In this document: positions 30,233 to 37,887 of the stretch, one piece after another
Numbering within the stretch: the first letter of the stretch is position 1
Layout: each line of letters starts with the position of its first letter
DNA from: SHLQ01 sp964441145
Lineage (GTDB): Bacteria > Actinomycetota > Acidimicrobiia > Acidimicrobiales > SHLQ01
Length of the DNA stretch: 58,296 nt
Direction: 5' to 3'
Assembly (NCBI GenBank): GCA_964441145.1
Contig: CAYTUB010000005.1
Span: 1-58,296 of the forward strand
The notes under the pieces: model-generated
Told to the model about the DNA's origin: nothing
Databases searched by the model: none
What the model saw: the letters and a program-made list of their open reading frames with translations, nothing else
Program-made: the position numbers and the translations under genes

Positions 30233-31104
30233 TCCTGGACTCTTTCGGACTCAATGAGTTCACAGCTTTGCAAAAATTTGGCCACAAGGTTCGTACTCTC
30301 CACCAGGTTCTCTTCGTGGACCACATGACCGGCGCCCGAGACGACCTCGGCGCGACCGTTCAGGACCCGTTGCGATAGCTCATTGGCAATGTCGACATAT
30401 CGGTCATCGAGCTCGCCTGCGATCGCCAGTAGAGGCGAACGAATCGACCCGAGGCTGGCCCACACCGGCGGCATCGCTCCGGTGCCAGTACCGCGCAAAC
30501 TGTTCGCGAGGCCGGTGGCCGAGCTGGCACGGCGTTGCGTCACGGTGGCCATACGGCCGTCGTCGTCGAGCGCGGAGACATAGCTGGCAAAGAGGGGATT
30601 GGTGAGCCATTCCTCAATAAAGTCATCCACCCCAACGGCTTCGAGATGCGAGGCCAACGCGAGGTCAGCGTCGTGGCGCTCCGCGCGCTGAATCGGGTCC
30701 TCGATGCCCGGGGTTGACGAGATAGTGGTGATCGACGCGAAATACCAGGGCGCACGGGCGCCCAGAGACAGAGCAATTCGTCCGCCCATCGAATAACCAA
30801 TGAGATGCACCGATAGCGGTTGTCGCGGGCCAATAACCGAAAGCACCTGGTCGACCACCGATGGCATCGAGTACTGCTCCAAGTGATCTGGAGCGTCGCT
30901 GTCGCCGTGGCCGATGAGGTCGATGGTTACGGCTGATTTCGTCCCTCGGACACCTTCGAGAAGGGGCAACATGGTGGATCCAGCCCCGGTAAACCCATGG
31001 AGCGCGACGATGAGCGATTCATCGCCCGCGATCTCCTGGACCGCCAGGGATGTCCCGTCGGCGGCGTGGACTCGCCGCGAGGTGATGGGTGCATCTGTGT
31101 TCAT
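30229..31104 (-). CDS. menH: 2-Succinyl-6-hydroxy-2,4-cyclohexadiene-1-carboxylate synthase (MenH-like alpha/beta hydrolase)
   Basis: A 291-residue alpha/beta-hydrolase. The oxyanion region ALHGFTGAGSTM, the nucleophile elbow GYSMGGRIAL and the late GAGHVVHEEN (catalytic His) are present; GFTGAGSTW-like and GYSMGGR are typical MenH motifs. It would eliminate pyruvate from SEPHCHC, the product of MenD. The start at 31104 overlaps the menD stop, and its stop overlaps the menC start, so the three are made as one unit. The assignment as MenH rests mostly on that context. Confidence 0.9.
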   Translation of the reverse strand: MNTDAPITSRRVHAADGTSLAVQEIAGDESLIVALHGFTGAGSTMLPLLEGVRGTKSAVTIDLIGHGDSDAPDHLEQYSMPSVVDQVLSVIGPRQPLSVHLIGYSMGGRIALSLGARAPWYFASITTISSTPGIEDPIQRAERHDADLALASHLEAVGVDDFIEEWLTNPLFASYVSALDDDGRMATVTQRRASSATGLANSLRGTGTGAMPPVWASLGSIRSPLLAIAGELDDRYVDIANELSQRVLNGRAEVVSGAGHVVHEENLVESTNLVAKFLQSCELIESERVQE

Positions 31105-32804
31105 AGTTGACCGAGTGCTTCGGTGATAGCGGCGGTGAGCTGCATACGTTCTTCGGTGTCGACCTGCAGTTCAAGAACGACCACATCGTTGTCTGCGCTG
31201 TCACCCAAACTGCGGTGCAGGTCGTCGATTGATTCGATGGCGGAGTAGGTGATGTTCTCGACCTCACCCAAGAACGAGAAATCGGTGCCGTGAGGTGTGT
31301 GGAAGAGCTCGGTAAAGAGCTCGTCGTCGAGCGCGTCGCGGATGGGAAGGTTCGAGAAGATACCGCCGCCGTCATTGTTTGGGATAACTAGGGTGAGCGG
31401 GGATCGTCGACGTGCCGCGTCCAAGATGCTCCCGACGTCATGGAGTGCAGCCACATCTCCAATGAGGACGACGACGCGATCGCCGGTCGCTCGCTGTACT
31501 CCTATCGCAGTCGCAACAACACCGTCGATGCCATTGACGCCGCGATTGGATAGGACCGACAGCGATCCCCCATGTGGAGCGAATAGATCGATGTCGCGAA
31601 CCGGCATTGAGCTGGACGCCACGACCGGACGATGCGCGACAGCCGCCCACTGGCCAATGGCTTCGCCAATGTGTGCTTCGGTTAGCGAATCGGTGTCTTG
31701 CAACACATCGCGTACCGTCCGCTCGGTGTCGTGACCGCGCGTCATCCATACGTCGAGATGGGCCGACATATCAGACGAACGGGGTAGTGCGCCGTCCACG
31801 GCCAGGAGCCACGCTGGTTCGCTCGCATAGCGTTCGCTAAAGCCATGCGACGCATCCTGCCAACGTTCGTCGGGATCGATAAACAGATGGCGTGCGGCGG
31901 TCTGGGATTCCCACCACAACCGGATGGGTTTGGCCGTGGGCGTATCTCCAATGTGGATGATGAGATCCGCGTGTAGGTCTCTGGTTGTGGTGACCAGCGA
32001 TGGAGCAGGGACCAGCTGGCCGTGCCCACGAAGCCCGCTCAGGGCATCTGCGAGAACCGGTATGTCGAGAAGCGCAGCGCCCGAGACGATGGCCTTGGCA
32101 GATGCACTATCTCCGAATGCGGTTGTGTGAGGCCCCGCGACGATGACCGGTGCCGACGATTGCTCCAGCGCTGCAACGAAACGTTCTCGCTCGTCGATGT
32201 CTCTCACGGCGACCCTGCGACTGGCCGGCGCTAAATCGGATCCGTTTCCAGACGACTGCCCGGCCGGCTCAAGGGGCAGGCGAAAGGGCCAGTTGACGTG
32301 GACGGGCCCGGATGTGGTCAACGATGTCGAGACGGCGCGCCAGCCGGCCCGTTCGGTGAAGTCGGCACCGCCTGTCTCCCCGACAGCCATGGTGATCTCG
32401 TCGCGAACATGGCGACCGAAGAGGCCACGTTGATCGAGGCTCTGTCCAACGCCCCAGCCCTGATGTTCCGGTGGACGGTCGGCGGTGATCGCGATCAAGG
32501 CAACATTGCTCATCGAGGCTTCCGCGATCGCCGGTGCAAAGTTGACCCCTGCGGTTCCCGAGGTGCAGACGATGGCAACGGGTTGCCCGCTGGCCTTTGC
32601 CTCGCCGAGAGCAGCAAAGGCTGCGGTTCGCTCGTCGAGATGTATGTCGTAGGAGAGGTCAGGTTGGCGTGCCGCGCCGATAGCGAGGGGCGAGGAACGT
32701 GATCCGGGGCAGATGAGCACTCGTCGTAGACCAGCGGCCCGTGCGCCGGCAAAGAACAATTCTGCAGCTGCGGTGGCGTCGAACGAGGTGGTCATAGCGG
32801 CCAC
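31101..32804 (-). CDS. menD: 2-Succinyl-5-enolpyruvyl-6-hydroxy-3-cyclohexene-1-carboxylate synthase
   Basis: A 567-residue thiamine-diphosphate enzyme that joins isochorismate and 2-oxoglutarate, the first committed step of menaquinone synthesis. The N-terminal domain has ICPGSRSSPLAIG and HLDERTAAFAALG (the catalytic Glu for TPP activation); the C-terminal domain has GDVAALHDVGSI...IPNNDGGGIFSNLP, the TPP/Mg site in its MenD form. Length is normal for the family. It starts 6 bases after the M23 peptidase stop and overlaps menH by 4 bases. menF and menE are outside the window. Confidence 0.96.
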   Translation of the reverse strand: MAAMTTSFDATAAAELFFAGARAAGLRRVLICPGSRSSPLAIGAARQPDLSYDIHLDERTAAFAALGEAKASGQPVAIVCTSGTAGVNFAPAIAEASMSNVALIAITADRPPEHQGWGVGQSLDQRGLFGRHVRDEITMAVGETGGADFTERAGWRAVSTSLTTSGPVHVNWPFRLPLEPAGQSSGNGSDLAPASRRVAVRDIDERERFVAALEQSSAPVIVAGPHTTAFGDSASAKAIVSGAALLDIPVLADALSGLRGHGQLVPAPSLVTTTRDLHADLIIHIGDTPTAKPIRLWWESQTAARHLFIDPDERWQDASHGFSERYASEPAWLLAVDGALPRSSDMSAHLDVWMTRGHDTERTVRDVLQDTDSLTEAHIGEAIGQWAAVAHRPVVASSSMPVRDIDLFAPHGGSLSVLSNRGVNGIDGVVATAIGVQRATGDRVVVLIGDVAALHDVGSILDAARRRSPLTLVIPNNDGGGIFSNLPIRDALDDELFTELFHTPHGTDFSFLGEVENITYSAIESIDDLHRSLGDSADNDVVVLELQVDTEERMQLTAAITEALGQL

Positions 32805-32810
32805 CTGAGT

Positions 32811-33665
32811 CTATGACTGGTCGGAGCCCTCAGGTGGTACCGATTCGGCTTGCGTTTCGCTGGTTGACCACAGGACGTCGAGAAGCGGAAATGGATTCTC
32901 CCAGCCCGATTCGCCATCGGGAGCGATCTGCAAGTGCAAGTGAGGGACGCCTCGGGCGTTTCCTGAATCGCCGTTGATTCCCACTATCTGACCGGCGTAG
33001 ACCCGTTCGCCTGCTTCGAACTCGATGTTGGAATCGAGGTGGGTGTAGAAGTAGCGGGCGCCGCTGTCGCCGCGCAAGTAGATCGACAGTCCACCGAGCC
33101 CGCCGTTTGATTCGCGCTCGACGGTGCTGTCCTCGATGGCGCGCAGCGGTACGCCGATCTGGGCCAACATGTCCGTTCCCAGATGGCGGCGGCCGCCCGA
33201 TCGAGGTTGGCCCCAGTCATCCCAGAACATCTTTCGTAGTTCATCAACGGGGAAGACGCCGACCTCGATGCCATAGGGTTCTGTTTCTTCGGCCAGTTCG
33301 TCCAGCTGCGGTTCGAGCTGCGCGAGCTCGCGTTCGTATTGCGCTCGCTGCGAGGCAATGATCTGCGCGGTTCGTTCCAGTCCGCTGTTGTTCCCAACCG
33401 ATTCTTCGGCGAGTGCGATGTCGTCTAGTGCGATCAACAGCTCGGCCCGTTCGATGACAACACCGGTACGGCTCGCCGAAGGATAGAACGGGGCACCGGG
33501 TTCGGTTGGATGTAATGACTGCGGTGGCTCGACGGCATCTTGGGCTGCCAGAGCGCTCGCAGGCAGAGCGAGCGCAACGAGCAGGACGGCGCCGAGGGTA
33601 ACTCGGGCGGGCAGCGTCGGGAGCCGGGGCGAAAAACGTGGACGGAGTCCAAAAACTTGGCGCAC
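32811..33665 (-). CDS. Secreted M23 (LytM-type) metallopeptidase
   Basis: A secreted endopeptidase-like protein of about 284 residues. A signal peptide (LGAVLLVALALPASALAAQ) is followed by a helical stretch (AQIIASQRAQYERELAQLEPQLDEL) and a C-terminal M23 domain: RRHLGTDMLAQIGVPLRAI contains the HxxxD zinc pair, YFYTHLDS is present, and VPHLHLQIAPDG contains the HxH. All zinc ligands appear intact, so cleavage of peptidoglycan cross-bridges is plausible. GTG at 33665 is chosen because it gives a normal signal peptide; a TTG at 33740 would add 25 residues. Only 6 bases separate it from menD downstream, suggesting a shared transcript with the men genes. Confidence 0.85.
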   Translation of the reverse strand: MRQVFGLRPRFSPRLPTLPARVTLGAVLLVALALPASALAAQDAVEPPQSLHPTEPGAPFYPSASRTGVVIERAELLIALDDIALAEESVGNNSGLERTAQIIASQRAQYERELAQLEPQLDELAEETEPYGIEVGVFPVDELRKMFWDDWGQPRSGGRRHLGTDMLAQIGVPLRAIEDSTVERESNGGLGGLSIYLRGDSGARYFYTHLDSNIEFEAGERVYAGQIVGINGDSGNARGVPHLHLQIAPDGESGWENPFPLLDVLWSTSETQAESVPPEGSDQS

Positions 33666-33794
33666 AGCTAACCGAGGATACGGAGGAGCTGTGGAAAACT
33701 CCTCATCGGGACAGGAGTCACAGTGCGGCGCTCGCGGCAACCAAAGCCGGTCGTGTGCGTGGTGTCGAACCTGTTTCCTCTGCGTTGGGTTGGG

Positions 33795-35018
33795 TTACTC
33801 GGCACCGAAGCTGCGGAGCACTTCGCCTGAGCCATCCGCGAGTAACAGCACCGAGTTTCCGCTTCGAGTATCGGGAAATGTCGGTAGCTCTACGGACTCG
33901 GGAGTTCCTGAGCGAAGCGCGTTGCCGATGGTCAACGCGTCGGTCAGCGTGGTGATCTCGTCTAGCGCAATTGCTTGGCTGAGTGCTCCTCCGAGGTCGT
34001 TGAGTGCGACCGGGTTTCGTTGTTCGAGGACCTTGTTGAGTAGCGCTCGCATGAACTCTTGCTGGCGCGCCACTCGTCCGAGGTCGCTTGTCCCGTCGAC
34101 GACTTCTTGGCCATCGATAATTTCGGTGTATCGGCGACTACGAACCCACGCCAATGCCTGGGTTGAATCGAGCGTGACCGTGCCAGCCGTGGGCAAATCG
34201 AGTCCTGAACCCGGGTCGAAGGCGGGGTTCTCGATAGTGACCTCAACTCCACCGATCGCATCGACCACATCGATGAAACCGGCGAGGTCGACTTGTACGT
34301 AGTGCGAGATTGGAATACCAAGCGCTGACTGCACGGTGTTTACGAGCGCTTCTGGACCCTGTGCAATAGCGGTGTTGATGCGCTGTTCGCTGCCTCCATT
34401 GATCGGCAGCCAGAGGTCGCGGGGTAGTGAAAGAAACTTCGAACCGTCTGCTTCTTGGCGCAGAATCAAGATGGTGTCGCTTCGTTCGCCAGAGATTCCC
34501 TCGCCCAGGATCAGACCGGCATTGTCGGTTGTGTCATCGATGCCTTCACGTGAATCGGTTCCCACCAGCAAGATGTTGCGGCCCTCGGGAACCGGTTCGG
34601 TCAGTTGAGCAGCAACGGGTACGCGAGGCACCGAATCAAAGGTGCGCCTCGCAATAAACAGGGGGATGAGGACCAAGAGCGCAAGGACGATGACCAGCAG
34701 GCCGACGACGAAGGGCCACTTGCGACGCCTTCGTTGGCCAATGGGTTCGAACTGAGGCTCGGGTTGAGCCTGCTGTGCCTGATGTGGTTGAGGCTCCTGC
34801 GAAACATCGTCGACGTAGGTCTGTGGCTGCTGTTGGTGTTGTTGACGTTGTGGTTGTGGTCTCGCCACGGGCGCAGCGCGTCGTACGACGGGGGGAGCAG
34901 CGTTGTCCCAATCTCCGTGAGATTCGGTGCCGGGCCCTTCCGCGTCAGGAATACGAGCCAGCCGGTCGCGAAACGACGAACCGTCGCCTGAATCGGGTCG
35001 GTTGTTTGGACCTACCAT
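33795..35018 (-). CDS. LytR-CpsA-Psr (LCP) family cell-envelope protein
   Basis: A 407-residue LCP protein; the family attaches secondary polymers such as teichoic acid or arabinogalactan-type glycans to peptidoglycan. A long Gln/Pro-rich cytoplasmic part (about residues 30-100, with QRQQHQQQPQ) precedes a single membrane segment (KWPFVVGLLVIVLALLVLIPL) and the extracellular LCP domain: ILLVGTDSREG, RSDTILILRQ, LSLPRDLWLPI, RINTAIAQGP and AIGGVEVTIENP, with the catalytic Asp and Arg residues present. ATG at 35018 is taken over an upstream GTG at 35024. It is divergent from the DivIVA-domain gene. Confidence 0.93.
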   Translation of the reverse strand: MVGPNNRPDSGDGSSFRDRLARIPDAEGPGTESHGDWDNAAPPVVRRAAPVARPQPQRQQHQQQPQTYVDDVSQEPQPHQAQQAQPEPQFEPIGQRRRRKWPFVVGLLVIVLALLVLIPLFIARRTFDSVPRVPVAAQLTEPVPEGRNILLVGTDSREGIDDTTDNAGLILGEGISGERSDTILILRQEADGSKFLSLPRDLWLPINGGSEQRINTAIAQGPEALVNTVQSALGIPISHYVQVDLAGFIDVVDAIGGVEVTIENPAFDPGSGLDLPTAGTVTLDSTQALAWVRSRRYTEIIDGQEVVDGTSDLGRVARQQEFMRALLNKVLEQRNPVALNDLGGALSQAIALDEITTLTDALTIGNALRSGTPESVELPTFPDTRSGNSVLLLADGSGEVLRSFGAE

Positions 35019-35152
35019 GAGCACCAGTTCAGCACGTTGCGAGCGCCTTGGGGTAACACGTTGCTATCAGATCGCTCAATTTGTCGATCGACCGTTTCGA
35101 GTGCTGGTGAGAAGTTCGTTGATAATTTCGTCCAGAGCACAAACTTGTGTAA

Positions 35153-35166
35153 CTCTATGTGTAGAG
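35153..35166. promoter_or_regulatory. Short inverted repeat CTCTA-TGTG-TAGAG between the LCP and DivIVA genes
   Basis: A perfect 5-base repeat with a 4-base spacer, 47 bases before the DivIVA-domain start, in a 194-base divergent intergenic region. It could be an operator or the top of a leader hairpin; no clear -10/-35 pair is seen around it. Confidence 0.25.
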
Positions 35167-35212
35167 ATTGGGTGGCACCCAAGCGGGTTTCATACAAGCT
35201 GGAGATGGAGAC

Positions 35213-36058
35213 ATGGTTGTGAGTGATCGTCGGTTGACAGGTCGAGATGTTTTGGCGAAGACGTTCCATGCCAAGACAAAGCGTGGCTATGACCCCGTCG
35301 AGGTCGACGCCTATCTGGAGCTCGTCGCGGCACAAATCGACGTGCTGCACGGCGATATTGCCAAGGTCGGGGAGAGCGCTCAGCCAGTAGCTCCGGTTCC
35401 AGTGGCAGCGGCCTCGCCCGAACTCGAGGCTGAGCTTGAACAACTTCGACAACTCAACGCCGAGCTCTCGTCAGAACTTTCACAAGAACAAGCGGTTTCA
35501 GAGTCGCTGCGGGTGGAGAATGAACAGCTGCGGGTGCAGCTCACCGCGATTGCTCCGCCTCCTCCAGCGCTCGATGCAGAGCCTGCGGCGAGCGTCGATG
35601 TCGCTCCACAAGACACCGTCGAAACACTCGCTGCCGCACCCGTCGAAGGCGCTGTAGCCGGGGACGACCGAGGCCAAGAGGAGAGCTACGAGCTCGTCTT
35701 GCGCATGGCCCACCGAACGGCCGAAGAAACCATTTCACAAGCGCACTCTCGTGCTGATGAAATCGTTGCCGAAGCGCAGTTCAACGCCGCACAGATCGGC
35801 AAGGAAAGCGACCGCAAAGCCTTCGAAGCGGCGAATCGAGTGCAAGCAGAGATCGCGTCGCTTAGCGCCGAAATCGAAACCCGCCGAAGCGAGCTTGTTG
35901 AACTTCAGCAACATACCCAGGGCAAGAAGGATGAGCTTCGTGGCCTGGCAAACAGCATCTTGACGCTCGCAAATGGACACTCACAGCAAGCCGGTGGCGT
36001 CGAGGTTGTTGACCTACGAGCGCAAGCTGACGGAGTTCCAAGCGACGTTCAGGGGTAG
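35213..36058 (+). CDS. DivIVA-domain (Wag31/SepIVA-like) protein
   Basis: A 281-residue protein starting with a DivIVA N-terminal domain: LTGRDVLAKTFHAKTKRGYDPVEVDAYLELV matches the membrane-curvature-binding domain of DivIVA/Wag31, though the first residues are less hydrophobic than in Wag31. Two coiled-coil stretches follow (about 80-125 and 175-255), separated by a Pro/Ala-rich linker (APPPPALDAEPAASVDV). Likely a scaffold in polar growth or septation at the inner membrane. ATG at 35213 follows GGAGATGGAG; an upstream frame is rejected. The neighbouring LCP gene supports an envelope role. The next gene starts immediately after its stop. Confidence 0.85.
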   Translation: MVVSDRRLTGRDVLAKTFHAKTKRGYDPVEVDAYLELVAAQIDVLHGDIAKVGESAQPVAPVPVAAASPELEAELEQLRQLNAELSSELSQEQAVSESLRVENEQLRVQLTAIAPPPPALDAEPAASVDVAPQDTVETLAAAPVEGAVAGDDRGQEESYELVLRMAHRTAEETISQAHSRADEIVAEAQFNAAQIGKESDRKAFEAANRVQAEIASLSAEIETRRSELVELQQHTQGKKDELRGLANSILTLANGHSQQAGGVEVVDLRAQADGVPSDVQG

Positions 36059-36985
36059 TTGCCGGCGGACGTGTCGAAAAAGCCACTGGTTTGTAGTGTC
36101 GGAGACCTCGTAACCGACGTCGTAGTTCACCTGGACAGCGATCCTCAGCGTGGAACCGACACGCCGGTGCGCGTCCATCGCGTCCGTGGCGGCTCCGCTG
36201 CGAACGTGTGCGCGGGAGCGGTCGCTGCAGGCGGCCGGGGTCGCTTTGTGGGACAAGTCGGCGATGACCATGAGGGGGAAGTGCTAGCCGCCTCTCTCGA
36301 GGAGCACGGCGTGGACACCCGCCTGGCTGTGCATGGAACGACGGGAACGATCGTCGTACTTGTCGATACCTCAGGAGAGCGCTCGTTTCTTACCGATCGA
36401 GGCACGGCCGTACACTTCAGCCATGTTGCACCGGACGTCCTCGATGATGTCGACGTCTTGCATGTGCCGTTGTACTCGCTGCTCACCGGAGCGCTTGCTG
36501 AGTCGACCCATCAACTCATTGGTGAGGCACTCGATCGGTCTATCCCGGTAACAATCTCCACGTCATCGGTGAGCGCATTGCGTGAGTTTGGCCGCAAGGA
36601 GTTTCTGTCTTTGGTCAAAAACGTGGAGCCCAGCTTGGTGTTCGCAAACCTTCCCGAGGCCAAATATGCGCTTCAAGGACACCCGTGGTTTGTCGGGGCT
36701 GGTGCAACCGTGGTGAGCGCCGGGTCGCGCGCTGCTCGCTTCACGAAACCAGACGGCAGCGACCACCGACGTGAACCGGGCCCGGTCGATGCCCTCGATA
36801 CCACCGGCGCTGGCGACGCCTTTACGGCAGGGTTCCTCGTGGCGTGGTGTCGGGGCGGTACGCCACAAGATTGGCTCGACGCGGGCCACCGTCTAGCCGG
36901 GTCCTCGTTGAGCCGGCCAGGAGCAGCCTTGAGCCCGGCGACAGACGACAAAGGAAGTTCTGACAAAGGGGCAGCCAAAACGTGA
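36059..36985 (+). CDS. PfkB-family sugar kinase, probable pseudouridine kinase
   Basis: A 308-residue ribokinase-type kinase. The N-terminal GG motif is in VRGGSAANVCAGAVAAGG (substrate binding), and the C-terminal catalytic motif is DTTGAGDAFTAGFLVAW with the base Asp. Its role is inferred from the neighbour: the next gene encodes pseudouridine-5'-phosphate glycosidase, and in many bacteria a PfkB kinase (PsuK) supplies that enzyme's substrate by phosphorylating pseudouridine. Start TTG at 36059, one base after the preceding stop; GTG at 36071 is an alternative. The stop overlaps the GTG start of the next gene by 4 bases. Confidence 0.88.
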   Translation: MPADVSKKPLVCSVGDLVTDVVVHLDSDPQRGTDTPVRVHRVRGGSAANVCAGAVAAGGRGRFVGQVGDDHEGEVLAASLEEHGVDTRLAVHGTTGTIVVLVDTSGERSFLTDRGTAVHFSHVAPDVLDDVDVLHVPLYSLLTGALAESTHQLIGEALDRSIPVTISTSSVSALREFGRKEFLSLVKNVEPSLVFANLPEAKYALQGHPWFVGAGATVVSAGSRAARFTKPDGSDHRREPGPVDALDTTGAGDAFTAGFLVAWCRGGTPQDWLDAGHRLAGSSLSRPGAALSPATDDKGSSDKGAAKT

Positions 36986-37887
36986 TTACGATCAGCACCG
37001 AGGTTCGCGAAGCGATCGATGCAGCCATACCGGTCGTCGCGCTCGAATCGACCGTGTACTCCAACCTCGGACTTCCCAGCCCTGCAAACGAGCAAGCGCT
37101 TCAGGCATGCCTCGACGCCATCCGGGCAAGTGGAGCTGTCCCTGCGGTTACCGCCGTCCTAGACGGGGAACTGCGGGCCGGTCTTGATGACCACGAGTAT
37201 GAGCGAATTCTCGGTGTTGCTACCAAGGTTGCCGAACGAGATCTCTCGACGGCGATAGCGACGGGTTGCTCTGTTGGCGCTACTACCGTCTCGGCTTCGC
37301 TCGCCGTAGCTTCCCTCAGCGGCATCTCCGTGTTTGCAACCGGCGGCATCGGTGGGGTGCATCGAGGCGTAACCGAGTCAGGTGATGTGAGTGCTGACCT
37401 TGGCGCCATTGCCCGGCACGGCGTCGTCACCGTGTCGGCCGGGGCGAAGTCGTTCCTGGACCTTCAGCGCACGCTCGAACACTTGGAAACCCTCAGCGTT
37501 CCAGTCATTGGCTGGCAAACCAAAGAACTCCCGGCGTTTACTGCCCGAACGAGCGGCCTGGAGATTCCGCATCGAGTCGATGATCTCGGAACCCTTGTCG
37601 CGATCGCACGCTCGCAACTGACCTTTGGTCGAGGAATGCTCGTCACAAATCCTGTTCCCAAAGATCACGCGCTCGATCAACAGGTTCACGATGAGGCGCT
37701 GGCCACCGCGCTCGGCGATGCCGAAACCGCAGGGCTTTCGGGAGCCGCGATCACCCCCTACGTTTTGGCGCAGATGGCCAAGGCAAGCCAAGGACAGTCG
37801 GTTCCCGCCAACGTTTCACTCGTTGCGAACAACGCCCGTTTGGCTGGCGAGATCGCAGCCGGTCTTGCAGCCGAGGTGTCGGATTAG
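36982..37887 (+). CDS. psuG: Pseudouridine-5'-phosphate glycosidase
   Basis: A 301-residue enzyme that cleaves the C-C glycosidic bond of pseudouridine 5'-phosphate to uracil and ribose 5-phosphate. The family motifs are present: ALESTVYSNLGLPSPAN with the catalytic Glu, LGVATKVAERDLSTAIATG with a conserved Lys, FATGGIGGVHRG, and VVTVSAGAKSFLDLQRTLEHLET with the Schiff-base Lys. GTG start overlapping the kinase stop (GTGA). Together with the kinase it forms a pseudouridine salvage unit, probably for modified nucleosides from RNA turnover. The stop overlaps the stop of the convergent GGDEF-EAL gene by 4 bases. Confidence 0.95.
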   Translation: MITISTEVREAIDAAIPVVALESTVYSNLGLPSPANEQALQACLDAIRASGAVPAVTAVLDGELRAGLDDHEYERILGVATKVAERDLSTAIATGCSVGATTVSASLAVASLSGISVFATGGIGGVHRGVTESGDVSADLGAIARHGVVTVSAGAKSFLDLQRTLEHLETLSVPVIGWQTKELPAFTARTSGLEIPHRVDDLGTLVAIARSQLTFGRGMLVTNPVPKDHALDQQVHDEALATALGDAETAGLSGAAITPYVLAQMAKASQGQSVPANVSLVANNARLAGEIAAGLAAEVSD

